This document shows, one piece after another, positions 41,455 through 51,537 of a stretch of 54,058 bases of DNA. The notes under the pieces were generated by a model. It ran no database searches. It saw only the letters and a list, made by a program, of their open reading frames with translations, and was not told the DNA's origin. Every line of letters starts with the position of its first letter. Position 1 is the first letter of the stretch. The DNA comes from Guptibacillus algicola (lineage in GTDB: Bacteria > Bacillota > Bacilli > Bacillales > Guptibacillaceae), in assembly GCF_020171805.1 (NCBI RefSeq), contig NZ_JAIVAF010000009.1:1-54058 (forward strand). Reading direction: 5' to 3'. A program made the position numbers and the translations under genes.

Positions 41455-42765
41455 ATGAGGAAACAGACGCGATCTGAGAATCTTTTATGGTGGCAACTAT
41501 CTTTGATAGGTGTTGGATGTATTATCGGAACAGGGTACTTCCTTGGATCTAGTATTGCGATTCAAAAGGCGGGCAACGCCGTCTTGATCGCGTATGCATT
41601 AGCTGGAGTAGGTACGTGGTTTGTGTTTCAAGCTCTTGCAAAATTAACAGCTCATCAGCCTGTAAAAGGCTCATTCCGAACATATGCAAAGCACGCGTTC
41701 GGAGAGTGGGCAGGATTTAGTAACGGCTGGGTTTACTGGTCATGTGAAATGCTTATTATGGGGAGTCAACTGACGGCCCTCTCAATTTTTGCTCAATATT
41801 GGTTTCCGAAAACTCCGTTATGGATATTCGCTGCTGTCTTTGCAATTCTTGGCCTCTCAATCATCCTTATGGGTGTTCATAAAGTCGAGCAGATGGAAAA
41901 CGTGTTTGGAGTCATGAAAGTAGCAGCTATCGTTATGTTTTTAATAGTAGCGATAGCTGCCATAACAGGATTAATCAATCCAATTGAATCGTCAAAGAAT
42001 ACTGGATCGCCACTATCAGATCTTTTTCCAAACAGTGGCATAGGTTTATGGACTGCGCTTCTCTATGCGTTTTATGCATTTGGCGGTATTGAAATTATGG
42101 GGCTGATGGCAGAACACTTAGACAACCCGAAAGATGCCCAAAAATCTGGGAATATCATGCTACTCGTCTTATCTTCCCTTTACTTGCTGTCTTTCTATTT
42201 TGTATTAAAGTTGAATTCATCAACAGGCATCACTCCTGATGAAAGTCCATTTTTAACAGTTCTGATAGCGTATAAGCTACCTGTATTTGTACCGCATGTT
42301 TTTAATAGCATTCTTATCATCGCTGGATTTTCGACGATGGTGGCTTCTCTTTATGCTGTTACAACCATGCTATTAACATTGGCTGAAGAGGGAGACGCTC
42401 CAAAGCTTTTTACTCAGAAAAAGGAAGATAAAGTCCCGCTCCCGGCTTTCGGTCTTACCACTTTCGTTGTCGCCATTTCGATTATCATAGCATTGTTACT
42501 ACCAGGCAAGATTTTTGAGTATCTCACCACTGCAGCAGGACTAATGCTTCTATACAACTGGATTTTCATCCTGTTATCATATCGTAAACTAATGGAGCTA
42601 TCGGTACGAACTCAAATTGGAGTATGGATTGCCTTCCTACTAATTTTCTTTGCTGTAACCGGCACTTTATTTGATAAAGTAAGCAGACCCGGCTTCTTTG
42701 TAAGCATAGGATTTATTATTCTCATCGCTCTGGCTACTGTCATTAAGCTAAAAAGAAATCGTTAA
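41455..42765 (+). CDS. APC superfamily amino acid permease
   Basis: A 436-residue permease with about 12 membrane helices. GVGCIIGTGYFLGSS in TM1 and AYALAGVGTWFVFQALAKL in TM2 carry the family's substrate-site pattern; AFYAFGGIEIMGLMAEHLDNP in TM6 is equally typical. Amino acid specificity cannot be told. The start is the ATG eight bases from GGGGAG. The neighbouring ADI-like gene may use the same substrate class (inference). It overlaps the convergent YcgG gene by four bases. Confidence 0.9.
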   Translation: MRKQTRSENLLWWQLSLIGVGCIIGTGYFLGSSIAIQKAGNAVLIAYALAGVGTWFVFQALAKLTAHQPVKGSFRTYAKHAFGEWAGFSNGWVYWSCEMLIMGSQLTALSIFAQYWFPKTPLWIFAAVFAILGLSIILMGVHKVEQMENVFGVMKVAAIVMFLIVAIAAITGLINPIESSKNTGSPLSDLFPNSGIGLWTALLYAFYAFGGIEIMGLMAEHLDNPKDAQKSGNIMLLVLSSLYLLSFYFVLKLNSSTGITPDESPFLTVLIAYKLPVFVPHVFNSILIIAGFSTMVASLYAVTTMLLTLAEEGDAPKLFTQKKEDKVPLPAFGLTTFVVAISIIIALLLPGKIFEYLTTAAGLMLLYNWIFILLSYRKLMELSVRTQIGVWIAFLLIFFAVTGTLFDKVSRPGFFVSIGFIILIALATVIKLKRNR

Positions 42766-43508
42766 AAATGAAAGTTCTTTAACTTCTTTTTCATGGCCAT
42801 GAATGGACACTTAGACATAGTGGTGTCTTCTTCATCTAGAAAGTACTGTTTCCATTCATAGTTATCCTGTGCTCCATACCACTTCAAAGCAGAATGGGGT
42901 TTTATCCCATCATATTTAACAAGTCTGTTTCGAATGACCTTCTTTAACTTTTGTCCAAGTGATGTGGTAGCATTGATTTCATCAAATACCCATCTTGGTT
43001 GAAAGGCTAGCATGAAATAAGGAAAACTACGACTTTTCCGTAAGCGGTGTGCTGGTGTGGCACAAAAACAAAAATAAGGCTCTCCATCAAAACAAAATTC
43101 CCAAGCCTGGTTATGTGGATCCGTCGGAATGTCTTCTGGCCATTCTGCTTCATCTCGTTGATGAACTTCGTTTAACAACGTCCAGAACATGTCCTGATAT
43201 TCCTCGATGCTTTTATCTTCATGACCCTCAAAGAAGACAACTAAAGAAGCATACTTTCCGGTTTGCCGAGAAACCTCTCCATACTTTTTTAATAATGAAG
43301 CAAGTTGATCATATGACTTCTCTTCGGAAGGAGGTTTCGCAAATCCAAACCGTAGAGAGTCTTCTAAGAAGCCCATCTTTCCAGGCACACATGGATAAGG
43401 GTCAGATTCGTCACACATCATCGTTTCGAACTGTTGATAAGCATCCTTCTCCCAGTCCGCTAAACCTTCGCTATTTTGGTCAATCATACTCTTTGTATAT
43501 AAAGTCAT
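42762..43508 (-). CDS. YqcI/YcgG family protein
   Basis: A 248-residue soluble protein matching the YqcI/YcgG family. Visible conserved-looking segments are YPCVPGKMGFLEDSLRFGFAKP near the N-terminus, FCFDGEPYFCFCATPAHRLRKSR in the middle and a late Cys in TMSKCPFMAM. The family has no established function. GGAGGG is seven bases from the ATG at 43508; an ATG one codon earlier is also possible. Confidence 0.83.
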   Translation of the reverse strand: MTLYTKSMIDQNSEGLADWEKDAYQQFETMMCDESDPYPCVPGKMGFLEDSLRFGFAKPPSEEKSYDQLASLLKKYGEVSRQTGKYASLVVFFEGHEDKSIEEYQDMFWTLLNEVHQRDEAEWPEDIPTDPHNQAWEFCFDGEPYFCFCATPAHRLRKSRSFPYFMLAFQPRWVFDEINATTSLGQKLKKVIRNRLVKYDGIKPHSALKWYGAQDNYEWKQYFLDEEDTTMSKCPFMAMKKKLKNFHF

Positions 43509-43570
43509 CATCTTCCCTCCCAAAAGCTACACACGGTATCTTATTGAGAGAAGTAAAATTAGGTGTCTGT

Positions 43571-44200
43571 CTAACTTAGGAGCATAATCATTGCTTGCTT
43601 TCCGAAATAAAGACCAAATGCGATGAGAACCACGCCTGAAAGGATGGAAACAATGCGAAGCACTTGTGGACTTACCAACCTCCTTGCACCTGAAGCCACA
43701 CTCGCCATTATTAAATCCCATATCGTAATTCCAATAAATATCCCAGTACTATAGATCAATAAATGGTACGTACCTAAATGACTAGAGCTCTGAGCAAGAA
43801 TGGATCCGTAAATTCCTAACCAAAATAAGATATTAAGGGGATTTGAAATCGCCATGAAGAAGCCAGTTCGGAATGACTTACTTTTTGCTTCATTCCTGGA
43901 TCCTGCTATATCATTTTGAATTGAATTTGACTTCACGATGCTTTCCACACCTGTATAGCTCAATACAAAAAAGCCAAACAACCAGAGAAATGTTTTCATG
44001 AATGGAGAATCAACAATGTGCCCGATTCCTACATAGATCAAAAGCATAAAGATTCCATCTGCTACCATCGCACCGATCCCAACAAACCACGCATTCAAAA
44101 ATCCATACCGAATTCCTTTATCAACTTGTGCAGCATTAATTGGACCTACAGGTGCAGACAGCGATAACCCTAACAAAATATAACTAATATATATACTCAT
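43571..44200 (-). CDS. LysE family amino acid exporter
   Basis: A 209-residue membrane protein with six helices. GLSLSAPVGPINAAQVDKGIRYG and SNPLNILFWLGIYG are LysE/RhtB family motifs. It exports an amino acid or related compound; the substrate is unknown. AGGGGG lies seven bases from the ATG. Confidence 0.9.
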   Translation of the reverse strand: MSIYISYILLGLSLSAPVGPINAAQVDKGIRYGFLNAWFVGIGAMVADGIFMLLIYVGIGHIVDSPFMKTFLWLFGFFVLSYTGVESIVKSNSIQNDIAGSRNEAKSKSFRTGFFMAISNPLNILFWLGIYGSILAQSSSHLGTYHLLIYSTGIFIGITIWDLIMASVASGARRLVSPQVLRIVSILSGVVLIAFGLYFGKQAMIMLLS

Positions 44201-44272
44201 CTCAGTTCCCCCTCTTCAGTAACATCCTATTCAAGCATGTCCTTTAGTATTAAAGGGAAAAGCTTCAGACAT

Positions 44273-44304
44273 TAAAAAAACGCCCATCACAAACGTAATG
44301 GGCG
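44273..44304 (-). terminator. Terminator of glmS
   Basis: Minus-strand stem CGCCCAT/ATGGGCG followed by seven T residues, shortly after the glmS stop codon. Confidence 0.9.
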
Positions 44305-44311
44305 CTTCCAC

Positions 44312-46117
44312 TTATTCTACAGTTACAGATTTAGCAAGGTTTCTTGGCTTATCAACATCACATTCACGGTGAAGTGCTGCATAGTAAGCAAGTAATTGTA
44401 ATGGAACAACAGAGACAAGAGGAGTTAAATGCTCATGAACTTCATCAAGTACGATTGAGTCACCTTCTTCTTCAAGACTCTTCGTTGTTACGATACATGG
44501 TGACGCTCCACGAGCGACAACTTCTTCAACGTTAGAACGGATACTTCCGTTCACGTGTTTTTGTGTTGCAATTGCAATAACTGGTGTACCTTTCTCAATC
44601 AGTGCAATCGTTCCATGTTTAAGCTCTCCTCCAGCAAAACCTTCAGCCTGGATGTAAGAGATCTCTTTCAGTTTCAGTGCAGCTTCTAGACATACGTAGT
44701 AATCTACGCCACGTCCAATGAAGAATGCATTACGTGTAACAGAAAGGAATTCACGAGCGACAGATTCGATCTTTTCTTTCTGATCAACGATCGATTCAAT
44801 TGCATTTGCTACGATTCCTAGTTCCTGAAGAGGATCGAAGTCTAGCTTGATTCCTTTAGCCTGTGCTGTATCAACTGCAAGAAGTGTTAATACTGCCATC
44901 TGAGCAGTGTACGCTTTTGTGGATGCTACAGCGATCTCAGGACCCGCATGTGTATGAAGCGTGTAATCTGCTTCACGTGAAAGCGTTGAGCCAGGTACAT
45001 TAGTAATCGTTAATGATTTAAAGCCTTTTTTCTTCACGTTAACGAGTACGCCACGACTATCTGCTGTTTCACCACTCTGTGAAATAAAGATAAACAGTGG
45101 ATTTTCAGAAACAAGCGGCATATTGTAAAGGAATTCACTTGCAATGTGCGTCTCTACTGGAACTTGAGCAATGTTTTCAATAAGTTGCTTTCCAACAAGA
45201 CCTGCATTGTAGCTCGTTCCACAAGCGATGATGTAAATACGATCTGAACCTTTGACAGCGTTTCTGATATCTTCATCTAGCTTAATGTTATCATTATCAT
45301 CTTTATACTTCGTAATGATGTTACGAATTGCAAACGGCTGCTCATCGATTTCTTTAAGCATATAGTGAGGGTACGTCCCCTTCTCAATATCGCTCGCATC
45401 GATTTCAGCAGTGAATGGTTCACGCTCAATCGTTTTGCCATCCATATCTTTGATCGTGATGGAATCACGCTTTACAAGAACGACTTCTTCATCCATCAAT
45501 TCGATGAATTCATTCGTTACTTGAAGCATTGCCATTGAATCACTTGCAATAACGTTAAATTCGTTACCTACTCCAACTAGAAGCGGGCTTTTGTTCTTTG
45601 CCACAAAAAGAGTTTCAGGATTTTCATTATCGATCAACGCAAGTGCGTAAGAACCATGAAGCTCTTGTAACACCTGATGAAAAGCCTCTTCTACTTCCAT
45701 GTTGTGTTTTACTACAAATGTCTCAATAAGTTGTACAACGATTTCAGTGTCTGTAGCACTTACAAATTCAGTCTCGGATAAGAAGTTGCGTTTGATTTGT
45801 TGATAGTTCTCAATAACACCATTATGCACAAGTGTAAATCGCTTTGATGCACTTTGATGAGGGTGTGCGTTTACTTGACTTGGTTCACCATGAGTTGCCC
45901 AACGTGTATGTCCAATTCCAGTTGTTGCTTCAACATCATAATCTACCTCTTTACGAAGGTCAGCAATACGCCCTTTTTCCTTCGTGAGGTGTAGACCTTC
46001 GTTATTAAGAAGAGCGATACCCGCTGAGTCGTACCCACGATACTCAAGTTTCTCTAGCCCACGCAACAAAATTTCTCTAGCATCTTTATTTCCAATATAT
46101 CCAACAATACCACACAT
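44312..46117 (-). CDS. glmS: Glucosamine-6-phosphate synthase, isomerizing
   Basis: A 601-residue enzyme making glucosamine-6-phosphate from fructose-6-phosphate and glutamine, the entry to amino-sugar and wall precursor synthesis. The N-terminal glutaminase starts with the catalytic Cys (MCGIVGYIG) and has GHTRWATHG; the two SIS domains carry [10 protein letters not shown] and the C-terminus ends [12 protein letters not shown], as usual. It is controlled by the self-cleaving ribozyme in its 5' leader. GGAGGAC precedes the ATG. Confidence 0.97.
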   Translation of the reverse strand: MCGIVGYIGNKDAREILLRGLEKLEYRGYDSAGIALLNNEGLHLTKEKGRIADLRKEVDYDVEATTGIGHTRWATHGEPSQVNAHPHQSASKRFTLVHNGVIENYQQIKRNFLSETEFVSATDTEIVVQLIETFVVKHNMEVEEAFHQVLQELHGSYALALIDNENPETLFVAKNKSPLLVGVGNEFNVIASDSMAMLQVTNEFIELMDEEVVLVKRDSITIKDMDGKTIEREPFTAEIDASDIEKGTYPHYMLKEIDEQPFAIRNIITKYKDDNDNIKLDEDIRNAVKGSDRIYIIACGTSYNAGLVGKQLIENIAQVPVETHIASEFLYNMPLVSENPLFIFISQSGETADSRGVLVNVKKKGFKSLTITNVPGSTLSREADYTLHTHAGPEIAVASTKAYTAQMAVLTLLAVDTAQAKGIKLDFDPLQELGIVANAIESIVDQKEKIESVAREFLSVTRNAFFIGRGVDYYVCLEAALKLKEISYIQAEGFAGGELKHGTIALIEKGTPVIAIATQKHVNGSIRSNVEEVVARGASPCIVTTKSLEEEGDSIVLDEVHEHLTPLVSVVPLQLLAYYAALHRECDVDKPRNLAKSVTVE

Positions 46118-46174
46118 AAAAAAAGTCCTCCTTCAGTTGAAGGAACAGGTGTACCACGGGGCAGACCTGCCCCT

Positions 46175-46349
46175 TCTTTTCCGATTATCAATGTTATTCA
46201 CCAAGGTTTTGGTTTTGTACAGAAAGTCACCTTTCTGTTTTAACGCAAAACCGTTCGATTGTGGTGAGCAATCGAGAGGTATCCGCCGATGTTCGATGAA
46301 CCTCTTCCTCGTCAACTGTTCTCTACCGATCGAGAGCAGTCCAGGCGCT
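46175..46349 (-). ncRNA. glmS ribozyme (glucosamine-6-phosphate responsive)
   Basis: The leader of glmS contains the ribozyme core: the cleavage site A/GCGCC (46349/46348), then AGTTGACGAGGAAGAGGTT, CATCGAACATCGGCGG and the downstream P3-P4 stems toward glmS. In Bacillus this RNA cleaves itself when bound to glucosamine-6-phosphate, destabilising the mRNA. The 5' edge is set by the cleavage site; the 3' edge is approximate. Confidence 0.9.
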
Positions 46350-46412
46350 TATCTTGCTAATAAACCCACTTCCCTCACTTTCCCTTCTTGAATAGGATTA
46401 AACATAACTACA

Positions 46413-46442
46413 ATAATACATTAGATGTAAAATAATGGTCAA
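46413..46442 (-). promoter_or_regulatory. Sigma-A promoter of glmS
   Basis: TTGACC (46437-46442) and TATTAT (46413-46418) with an 18-base spacer, about 60 bases upstream of the ribozyme cleavage site. Confidence 0.7.
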
Positions 46443-46506
46443 TCCTTTTTTTCAAAAAATGAAAACTTGTTCCGTCCGATTTACTACTAGTTTAATTTAA
46501 ATAATA

Positions 46507-46553
46507 AAAGGTATGCATCAGTAGCTAATTGTGTGCTACATATGCATACCTTT
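46507..46553 (-). terminator. Terminator of the cdaA-cdaR-glmM operon
   Basis: Perfect 12-bp stem AAAGGTATGCAT/ATGCATACCTTT with a nested GTAGC/GCTAC inner stem, followed by TATTATTT on the minus strand. Confidence 0.8.
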
Positions 46554-46578
46554 CGTACTAAAACTATATTTGTGTCGA

Positions 46579-47922
46579 TTAAGCTCCTAGTTCTTCTTCA
46601 ACCATTGCGACTACGCGTTGTACGTACTCGTCACAAAGCTCTTTTGTTGGGGCTTCAGCCATAACACGAACGAGTGGTTCAGTTCCTGAAGGGCGCACTA
46701 GAATACGTCCCTCTCCGTTCATATCGCTTTCAACTGTCTGAATGGTTTCCTGAATACGCTCGTTTGAATCAACTTTTGTTTTATCAGTTACACGAACATT
46801 CACAAGCGATTGAGGGTATTTCTTCATTTCAGCTGCAAGCTCTGACAATGGCTTATTCGTCACCTTCATAATATTTGCTAACTGAAGGGCTGATAGCATG
46901 CCGTCTCCTGTTGTGATGTAATCAAGGAAAATGATATGCCCTGACTGTTCACCACCAAGGTTGTATCCTTCTTTACGCATCTCTTCCATCACGTAGCGAT
47001 CGCCAACTTTTGTTTTTAGAGAGGTAATTCCCGATTCTTCCATCCCTTTGTGGAAGCCGAGGTTACTCATAACAGTTGAAACGACAGTATCATGACGAAG
47101 GTTCTTTTGCTCTTTCATGAACTTCGCGCAAATAAACATAATCTGGTCGCCATCAACGATTTCCCCGTTCTCGTCAATTGCGATAAGGCGGTCACCATCT
47201 CCATCAAATGCTAATCCAAGATCTGCATTTTTACCCTTCATAAACTCAGCTAGAGCTTCTGGATGTGTAGATCCTACACCAGCATTAATGTTCGTGCCTG
47301 TAGGGTTTGTACCGATAGTTGAGATATCAGCTTCTAAATCAGCAAACAAATGAGGTGCTAGAGAAGATGTTGCACCATGTGCACAATCTAGCGCTATATG
47401 AAGTCCTGAGAAGTCTTCATCAATTGTTTGTTTCAGATATTGTAGATACTTCTGGCATCCTTCAAAATAATCGCTCACAATTCCAAGGTCTTCACCTGTA
47501 GGGCGTGGGACTGTATCTTCATCACTATCGATAAGAGCTTCAATTTCATCTTCTTGAACATCTAATAGTTTAAAACCATCCGGTCCAAAAAACTTAATAC
47601 CGTTGTCGCCTACCGGATTATGAGACGCAGAAATCATAACCCCTGCCTGAGCACTCAGAGCCTTTGTTAAATGAGCGACACCTGGTGTGGAGATCACACC
47701 TAATCGCATAACCTCAGCTCCGATTGATAATAAACCTGCTACTAACGCACCTTCTAGCATATAACCTGAAATACGAGTATCTCTCCCAATCAAAATCTTT
47801 GGTTTTTCAGCACCTTTTGTTAATACATGCCCACCAAAACGTCCTAGTTTAAATGCAAGCTCAGGTGTTAATTCAGTATTTGCGACACCTCTAACACCGT
47901 CAGTCCCAAAATATTTACCCAT
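46579..47922 (-). CDS. glmM: Phosphoglucosamine mutase
   Basis: A 447-residue alpha-D-phosphohexomutase converting glucosamine-6-phosphate to glucosamine-1-phosphate. The phosphoserine is Ser100 in [15 protein letters not shown]; the metal loop is [11 protein letters not shown], the sugar loop GGEQSGHI and the phosphate loop [12 protein letters not shown]. In Bacillus, GlmM also binds CdaA and damps c-di-AMP synthesis. AAAGGAGAG precedes the ATG. Confidence 0.97.
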   Translation of the reverse strand: MGKYFGTDGVRGVANTELTPELAFKLGRFGGHVLTKGAEKPKILIGRDTRISGYMLEGALVAGLLSIGAEVMRLGVISTPGVAHLTKALSAQAGVMISASHNPVGDNGIKFFGPDGFKLLDVQEDEIEALIDSDEDTVPRPTGEDLGIVSDYFEGCQKYLQYLKQTIDEDFSGLHIALDCAHGATSSLAPHLFADLEADISTIGTNPTGTNINAGVGSTHPEALAEFMKGKNADLGLAFDGDGDRLIAIDENGEIVDGDQIMFICAKFMKEQKNLRHDTVVSTVMSNLGFHKGMEESGITSLKTKVGDRYVMEEMRKEGYNLGGEQSGHIIFLDYITTGDGMLSALQLANIMKVTNKPLSELAAEMKKYPQSLVNVRVTDKTKVDSNERIQETIQTVESDMNGEGRILVRPSGTEPLVRVMAEAPTKELCDEYVQRVVAMVEEELGA

Positions 47923-48168
47923 CGTAATTTCTCTCCTTTGTATCGCACAGTTCAGTTATATTCCAACCAATTTATATCCTAAGAGTACCTTTTGTGATGT
48001 ACGGTTACATGAGTGTGGTTAAATCTTAATAAAAGTACCCTTACCTCTTGAGACGTATTTCACCATTCAATTCACCTAAAACACATCAGCCAATTAACTT
48101 AGCAACCTTTGCAGTAAGACCTTCCGATAGATCTAAGTCTTTTATGGGTATATCATAGAATGCTTTTA
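47923..48168. other. Intergenic gap cdaR-glmM, nothing recognised
   Basis: About 246 bases without a convincing reading frame, terminator or riboswitch core. Unusually long for this operon, so an extra glmM promoter could lie here, but no clear -35/-10 pair was found. Confidence 0.4.
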
Positions 48169-49125
48169 TTACTCATCACTCACAGTGACGTTAACCTTTA
48201 CCTTTTCTGGTTCTACTTTCGTCATCCCATCTGGTACAGGAACATCAAGTTCTAACGTTGTATTTTTTGTGATCTTGGAAAGATCAATTGAGGCGCCATT
48301 TAACACCTCTAATTTCTGAAGACTTTCCGATGGACCAAACACAGTCACGTCTTCCGGCTCAACTGAAATTGACGAAATACTTGTTCCTTCAGGAAGCTCG
48401 CCTTCTTGCTCAAGCTCGATCGGTACCTCTTTGGATGGGTTACTTATCGGCACTTTCACATCGACGATAGCTGGTTCGATCGTAAGTCCTTGTATCTCAT
48501 CCATATTTCCATCGTACACATTCAGTGTAACGCGGGCATTAACAGCTTCCTTGGCATTACTAACATCAACATACCCTCTCACAAAAGCCACTTGCTCAAG
48601 CTTTGAAGCTCCTCCTGTAACAGTTACTGACTCAGGAGTAACGATAGGATTTTCAGCTATGTAGCCTTCAGGGAGAGCATCTGCTTTCAATAAATTAATA
48701 CCAGCCTGGTATGTATTCGATTTTTTCTCTTCAATCGTTACCGACACTCTGGCTGGATCAATCGTAACATCGACATTTTCAGGAAAATCACGATGTTTAA
48801 CCGTTACAAGGTGTTGCCCTGGAGTCAGGTTTCGTAAATCCACGTAGACCTCTTTGTTCGTCATCCTAGAGATCATTACGCCATCAGTACGACCTTCAAC
48901 AATGACATCCACTGTTTCTGGCAATTCAGAAACAACAACTTCCTCCTCGTCAAACAGCACCTGAAGTTTCATATCAGAGATAGGATACGAATCTCCTTCA
49001 GGATTAAGCAATCCATCCCCACCAGATGTTGAAGCGTCAGGCATTGCTACAATGGTATAGAGCATAAGAGCGAGAAGAAACGAGATAATTTTGACAAACC
49101 AATTACTTGTTAGCAACTTGTCCAT
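48169..49125 (-). CDS. cdaR: CdaR (YbbR), regulator of the c-di-AMP cyclase
   Basis: A 318-residue protein with one N-terminal membrane helix (FVKIISFLLALMLYTIVAM) and four YbbR repeats outside the membrane, recognisable by alternating V-x-V-x-G patterns such as PETVDVIVEGRTDG, PESVTVTGGASKLEQVAFVRGYVDVS and PEDVTVFGPSESLQKLEVLN. It binds CdaA at the membrane and modulates c-di-AMP production. Its ATG overlaps the cdaA stop by one base (TAATG). Confidence 0.95.
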   Translation of the reverse strand: MDKLLTSNWFVKIISFLLALMLYTIVAMPDASTSGGDGLLNPEGDSYPISDMKLQVLFDEEEVVVSELPETVDVIVEGRTDGVMISRMTNKEVYVDLRNLTPGQHLVTVKHRDFPENVDVTIDPARVSVTIEEKKSNTYQAGINLLKADALPEGYIAENPIVTPESVTVTGGASKLEQVAFVRGYVDVSNAKEAVNARVTLNVYDGNMDEIQGLTIEPAIVDVKVPISNPSKEVPIELEQEGELPEGTSISSISVEPEDVTVFGPSESLQKLEVLNGASIDLSKITKNTTLELDVPVPDGMTKVEPEKVKVNVTVSDE

Positions 49126-49946
49126 TATTTTTTCCCCCTCCAACTACTCCAACGATTGGAAGTTTCATTCTTTGTTACAGCAGAGTTGAGTTCGGCTGTT
49201 AAAAGGTCACGAAGAACCTCTTCTGATACATTTCGATGAAGCTCACCATTTTTAGCGAGTGAAATGCTACCAGTTTCTTCAGACACCACTAGGGTTAGGC
49301 TATCCGTTACTTCACTTATTCCTAATGCTGCCCTATGTCTCGTCCCAAGCTCTTTCGAAATGAAGGGACTTTCGGACAAAGGTAAATAACATGCAGCTGC
49401 CAGAATTTCGTCTTTTTTCAAAATAACAGCACCATCATGTAGTGGAGTGTTAGGAATAAAAATATTGATGAGAAGCTCTGAAGTTAATTTGGCATTCATC
49501 TGAATACCCGTTTCAACGTAATCATTTAATCCCGTTTCCCGCTCCATGGAAATTAGTGCGCCAATCCGTCTTTTACCCATATAGGAAGTAGATTTAATAA
49601 TCGCTTCGATCATTTTATTCGTTTCTTCTTCCTCTACTGCAGAACGAGTGAATAATCGACCTCGTCCTAACTGTTCTAAGGCCCTTCTAAGCTCAGGCTG
49701 GAATATGATGATAATAGCAAGCAATCCGTATAGAACAACTCGCTCTAAGATCCAGTGAAGCGTGTTTAGTTCAAAGAAACTGCTCAAAAACCAGGCCGCG
49801 ATAATGACGGTTATCCCTTTTAAAAGCTGAACAGCCTTAGTCCCTCTAATCAACATGATAATTTTATATATCACATACGTAACTAGCAGAATATCTATAA
49901 TTTCTGTTATGTAATCAAGTACATTCACATTAGCGACAGGCAGCAC
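49125..49946 (-). CDS. cdaA: CdaA (DacA), membrane diadenylate cyclase
   Basis: A 273-residue enzyme forming cyclic di-AMP, an essential messenger for potassium and wall homeostasis. Three N-terminal membrane helices precede the DAC domain, with the active-site motifs PLHDGAVIL (DGA) and GTRHRAALG (RHR). The start is a GTG six bases behind GGAGGA; the upstream ATG at 49964 has no site, and the GTG gives the same length as B. subtilis CdaA. It has its own extended -10 promoter after the rsiW terminator. Confidence 0.96.
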   Translation of the reverse strand: MLPVANVNVLDYITEIIDILLVTYVIYKIIMLIRGTKAVQLLKGITVIIAAWFLSSFFELNTLHWILERVVLYGLLAIIIIFQPELRRALEQLGRGRLFTRSAVEEEETNKMIEAIIKSTSYMGKRRIGALISMERETGLNDYVETGIQMNAKLTSELLINIFIPNTPLHDGAVILKKDEILAAACYLPLSESPFISKELGTRHRAALGISEVTDSLTLVVSEETGSISLAKNGELHRNVSEEVLRDLLTAELNSAVTKNETSNRWSSWRGKK

Positions 49947-50023
49947 GGCTCTTCCTCCAAACATAGTGAATTTAGCCTGTGGTTCCTAACCGTTACACGT
50001 TCAAAAACTTTGGTAACTTTTTA

Positions 50024-50051
50024 ATTATATCATATTTTTAGTATGTTCAAA
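50024..50051 (-). promoter_or_regulatory. Sigma-A promoter of cdaA-cdaR-glmM
   Basis: TTGAAC (50046-50051) and TATAAT (50024-50029) are 16 bases apart, and TGA before the -10 gives an extended -10 element. Confidence 0.75.
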
Positions 50052-50086
50052 GTGAACGGTATTTGCTCATAATGAGCAACCAACCA

Positions 50087-50113
50087 AAAAAACCGCTCTA
50101 CATAGAGCGGTTT
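50087..50113 (-). terminator. Terminator of sigW-rsiW
   Basis: Perfect stem AACCGCTCTA/TAGAGCGGTT followed by a run of T residues on the minus strand. Confidence 0.88.
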
Positions 50114-50122
50114 AAGAAATGA

Positions 50123-50746
50123 TTACTTATCAGATGAAAACACGTCACCAATATCGATAAATACGTTTCTTAAATGATACCAGGTCCAATCTAAAATGTG
50201 ATCGACCTCTTCTATATCTCCTGTCACTTGACCAGCCGAAGCCATATATTGTTCACCGTTAATAACGAGAACATCACCTTCAACTTTACCTTCAATCTCA
50301 AGATTGCGGTTCTTAACCGTTAAATCTCCTTTTATTACTTCACCTTCTGGAACAATTACCGTATTTGTTTCCTGATCGAATGTCAGGTTGCCAGATAACG
50401 CAGTCATCTGATCTTCGCTTGTCCATGAGGAATATACGGATCCTGCCATTAATACTAGAAAAAGAACTGCTGCAGTCATCAACGGATGAGACTTCATCCA
50501 TCTCTTTATCCATACAGTCTTCTTTTCTTGCGGAAGCTGTTGCATTACCTTTGATGTAAAACCATCGGGTGCCTTAAGAGAAGGCGAGCTGAGGAGAAAT
50601 GATTCTGTTCTCTTAAGTTCTTCATAATGTTCCTTACAATCAGAACATGTTTTCAAATGGTTTTGTACAGTAAGCTGTTCTTCTCTTGTCGCTTCTTCAT
50701 CAAGTACATTATGCATCATTCGTACTATCTCTTTAGGGCATTTCAT
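50123..50746 (-). CDS. rsiW: RsiW, anti-sigma-W factor
   Basis: A 207-residue single-pass membrane protein (208 in B. subtilis). The cytoplasmic zinc anti-sigma domain has HxxxCxxC in NHLKTCSDC, the membrane helix is at about 88-106 (PLMTAAVLFLVLMAGSVYSS), and the extracytoplasmic part is the target of regulated proteolysis that frees SigW. The start is the ATG behind GGGGGAG; the frame also extends into sigW. Confidence 0.94.
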   Translation of the reverse strand: MKCPKEIVRMMHNVLDEEATREEQLTVQNHLKTCSDCKEHYEELKRTESFLLSSPSLKAPDGFTSKVMQQLPQEKKTVWIKRWMKSHPLMTAAVLFLVLMAGSVYSSWTSEDQMTALSGNLTFDQETNTVIVPEGEVIKGDLTVKNRNLEIEGKVEGDVLVINGEQYMASAGQVTGDIEEVDHILDWTWYHLRNVFIDIGDVFSSDK

Positions 50747-50765
50747 AGTTTCTCCCCCTTTCTCA

Positions 50766-51326
50766 TCACTCACGTAGCTTCTTTCTAAGGGCTTCTCTCC
50801 CCCGATGTATTCGAGTTTTCACTGTGCCTACTGGTAAATCAAGTATGTCACTAATTTCTTTTAGCGAAAGCTCTTGAATGTACTTAAGGGTTATTGCAGA
50901 ACGATATTTAGTAGGAAGACTTAATATCGCTTGATGAATACCCTCTTGTGCTTCTAAAGAAACAACTTCATCATCAGGCAATTGATCGGTAGCAGCTACT
51001 TGTGAGTACATCGTTAAACCTTCGGTGCCCGAAACCTCTGCATCAAGGTAATAATCAGGCTTTTTCTTTCTCATACGATCAATCGCTAAATTTGTCGCAA
51101 TACGGTACAACCATGTTGAGAACTTACGATCAATTTGGTAGCGATCGATATTCGTATACGCTCGAATAAATGCCTCTTGAGCCACGTCTTCGGCTTCTTG
51201 ACGGTTACCAAGCATTCTGAAAGTAAGAGCAAATACACGATCCTTATAGAGCTCAACAAGCTCACCAAAAGCATTGTGATCTCCTTTTCTTACTTGTAAT
51301 ATTATTCTTTTTACAATGGCATCCAT
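50766..51326 (-). CDS. sigW: ECF sigma factor SigW
   Basis: A 186-residue ECF sigma factor for envelope and antimicrobial-peptide stress. Region 2 contains GNRQEAEDVAQEAFIRAYTNIDRY, and the region 4 helix-turn-helix is LSLKEISDILDLPVGTVKTRIHRGREAL. It is followed directly by its anti-sigma gene rsiW and preceded by a near-perfect sigma-W promoter, so it is autoregulated. Confidence 0.97.
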   Translation of the reverse strand: MDAIVKRIILQVRKGDHNAFGELVELYKDRVFALTFRMLGNRQEAEDVAQEAFIRAYTNIDRYQIDRKFSTWLYRIATNLAIDRMRKKKPDYYLDAEVSGTEGLTMYSQVAATDQLPDDEVVSLEAQEGIHQAILSLPTKYRSAITLKYIQELSLKEISDILDLPVGTVKTRIHRGREALRKKLRE

Positions 51327-51364
51327 ATATCCAACCCCCGCTATTCCCTGCGGCTATTATTCAT

Positions 51365-51389
51365 TACGTTCCAGGAAAAATAAAGTTTC
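51365..51389 (-). promoter_or_regulatory. Autoregulatory sigma-W promoter
   Basis: GAAAC (51385-51389) and CGTA (51365-51368) are 16 bases apart on the minus strand, the sigma-W consensus TGAAAC-N16-CGTA except for C in place of the first T. Confidence 0.88.
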
Positions 51390-51477
51390 GTTTTTTTTTA
51401 TAATTTTTTTATCCTCCCCTATTTTAGCATGAGTAATCTTTATAAATAACCAAAATACATATATTTCTAAAAAAGAG

Positions 51478-51503
51478 GTTTCCTATTGATTTAAAAAGGG
51501 TAT
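51478..51503 (+). promoter_or_regulatory. Possible sigma-B promoter of the Spo0E-like gene
   Basis: A perfect GGGTAT -10 (51498-51503) with GTTTCC (51478-51483) 14 bases upstream; consensus GTTTAA-N12-15-GGGTAT. It lies 34 bases before the start codon. Confidence 0.5.
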
Positions 51504-51537
51504 ACAGTGGAAAATGAATGAAAGGGATGGTCTGCAA

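Noticed and set aside
46133-46315. 60-codon frame ahead of glmS
   Set aside because: It overlaps the glmS ribozyme core; no ribosome site.
47923-48168. Possible c-di-AMP riboswitch or other leader between cdaR and glmM
   Set aside because: The conserved blocks of the ydaO/yuaA riboswitch are not present, and no terminator-antiterminator pair was found.
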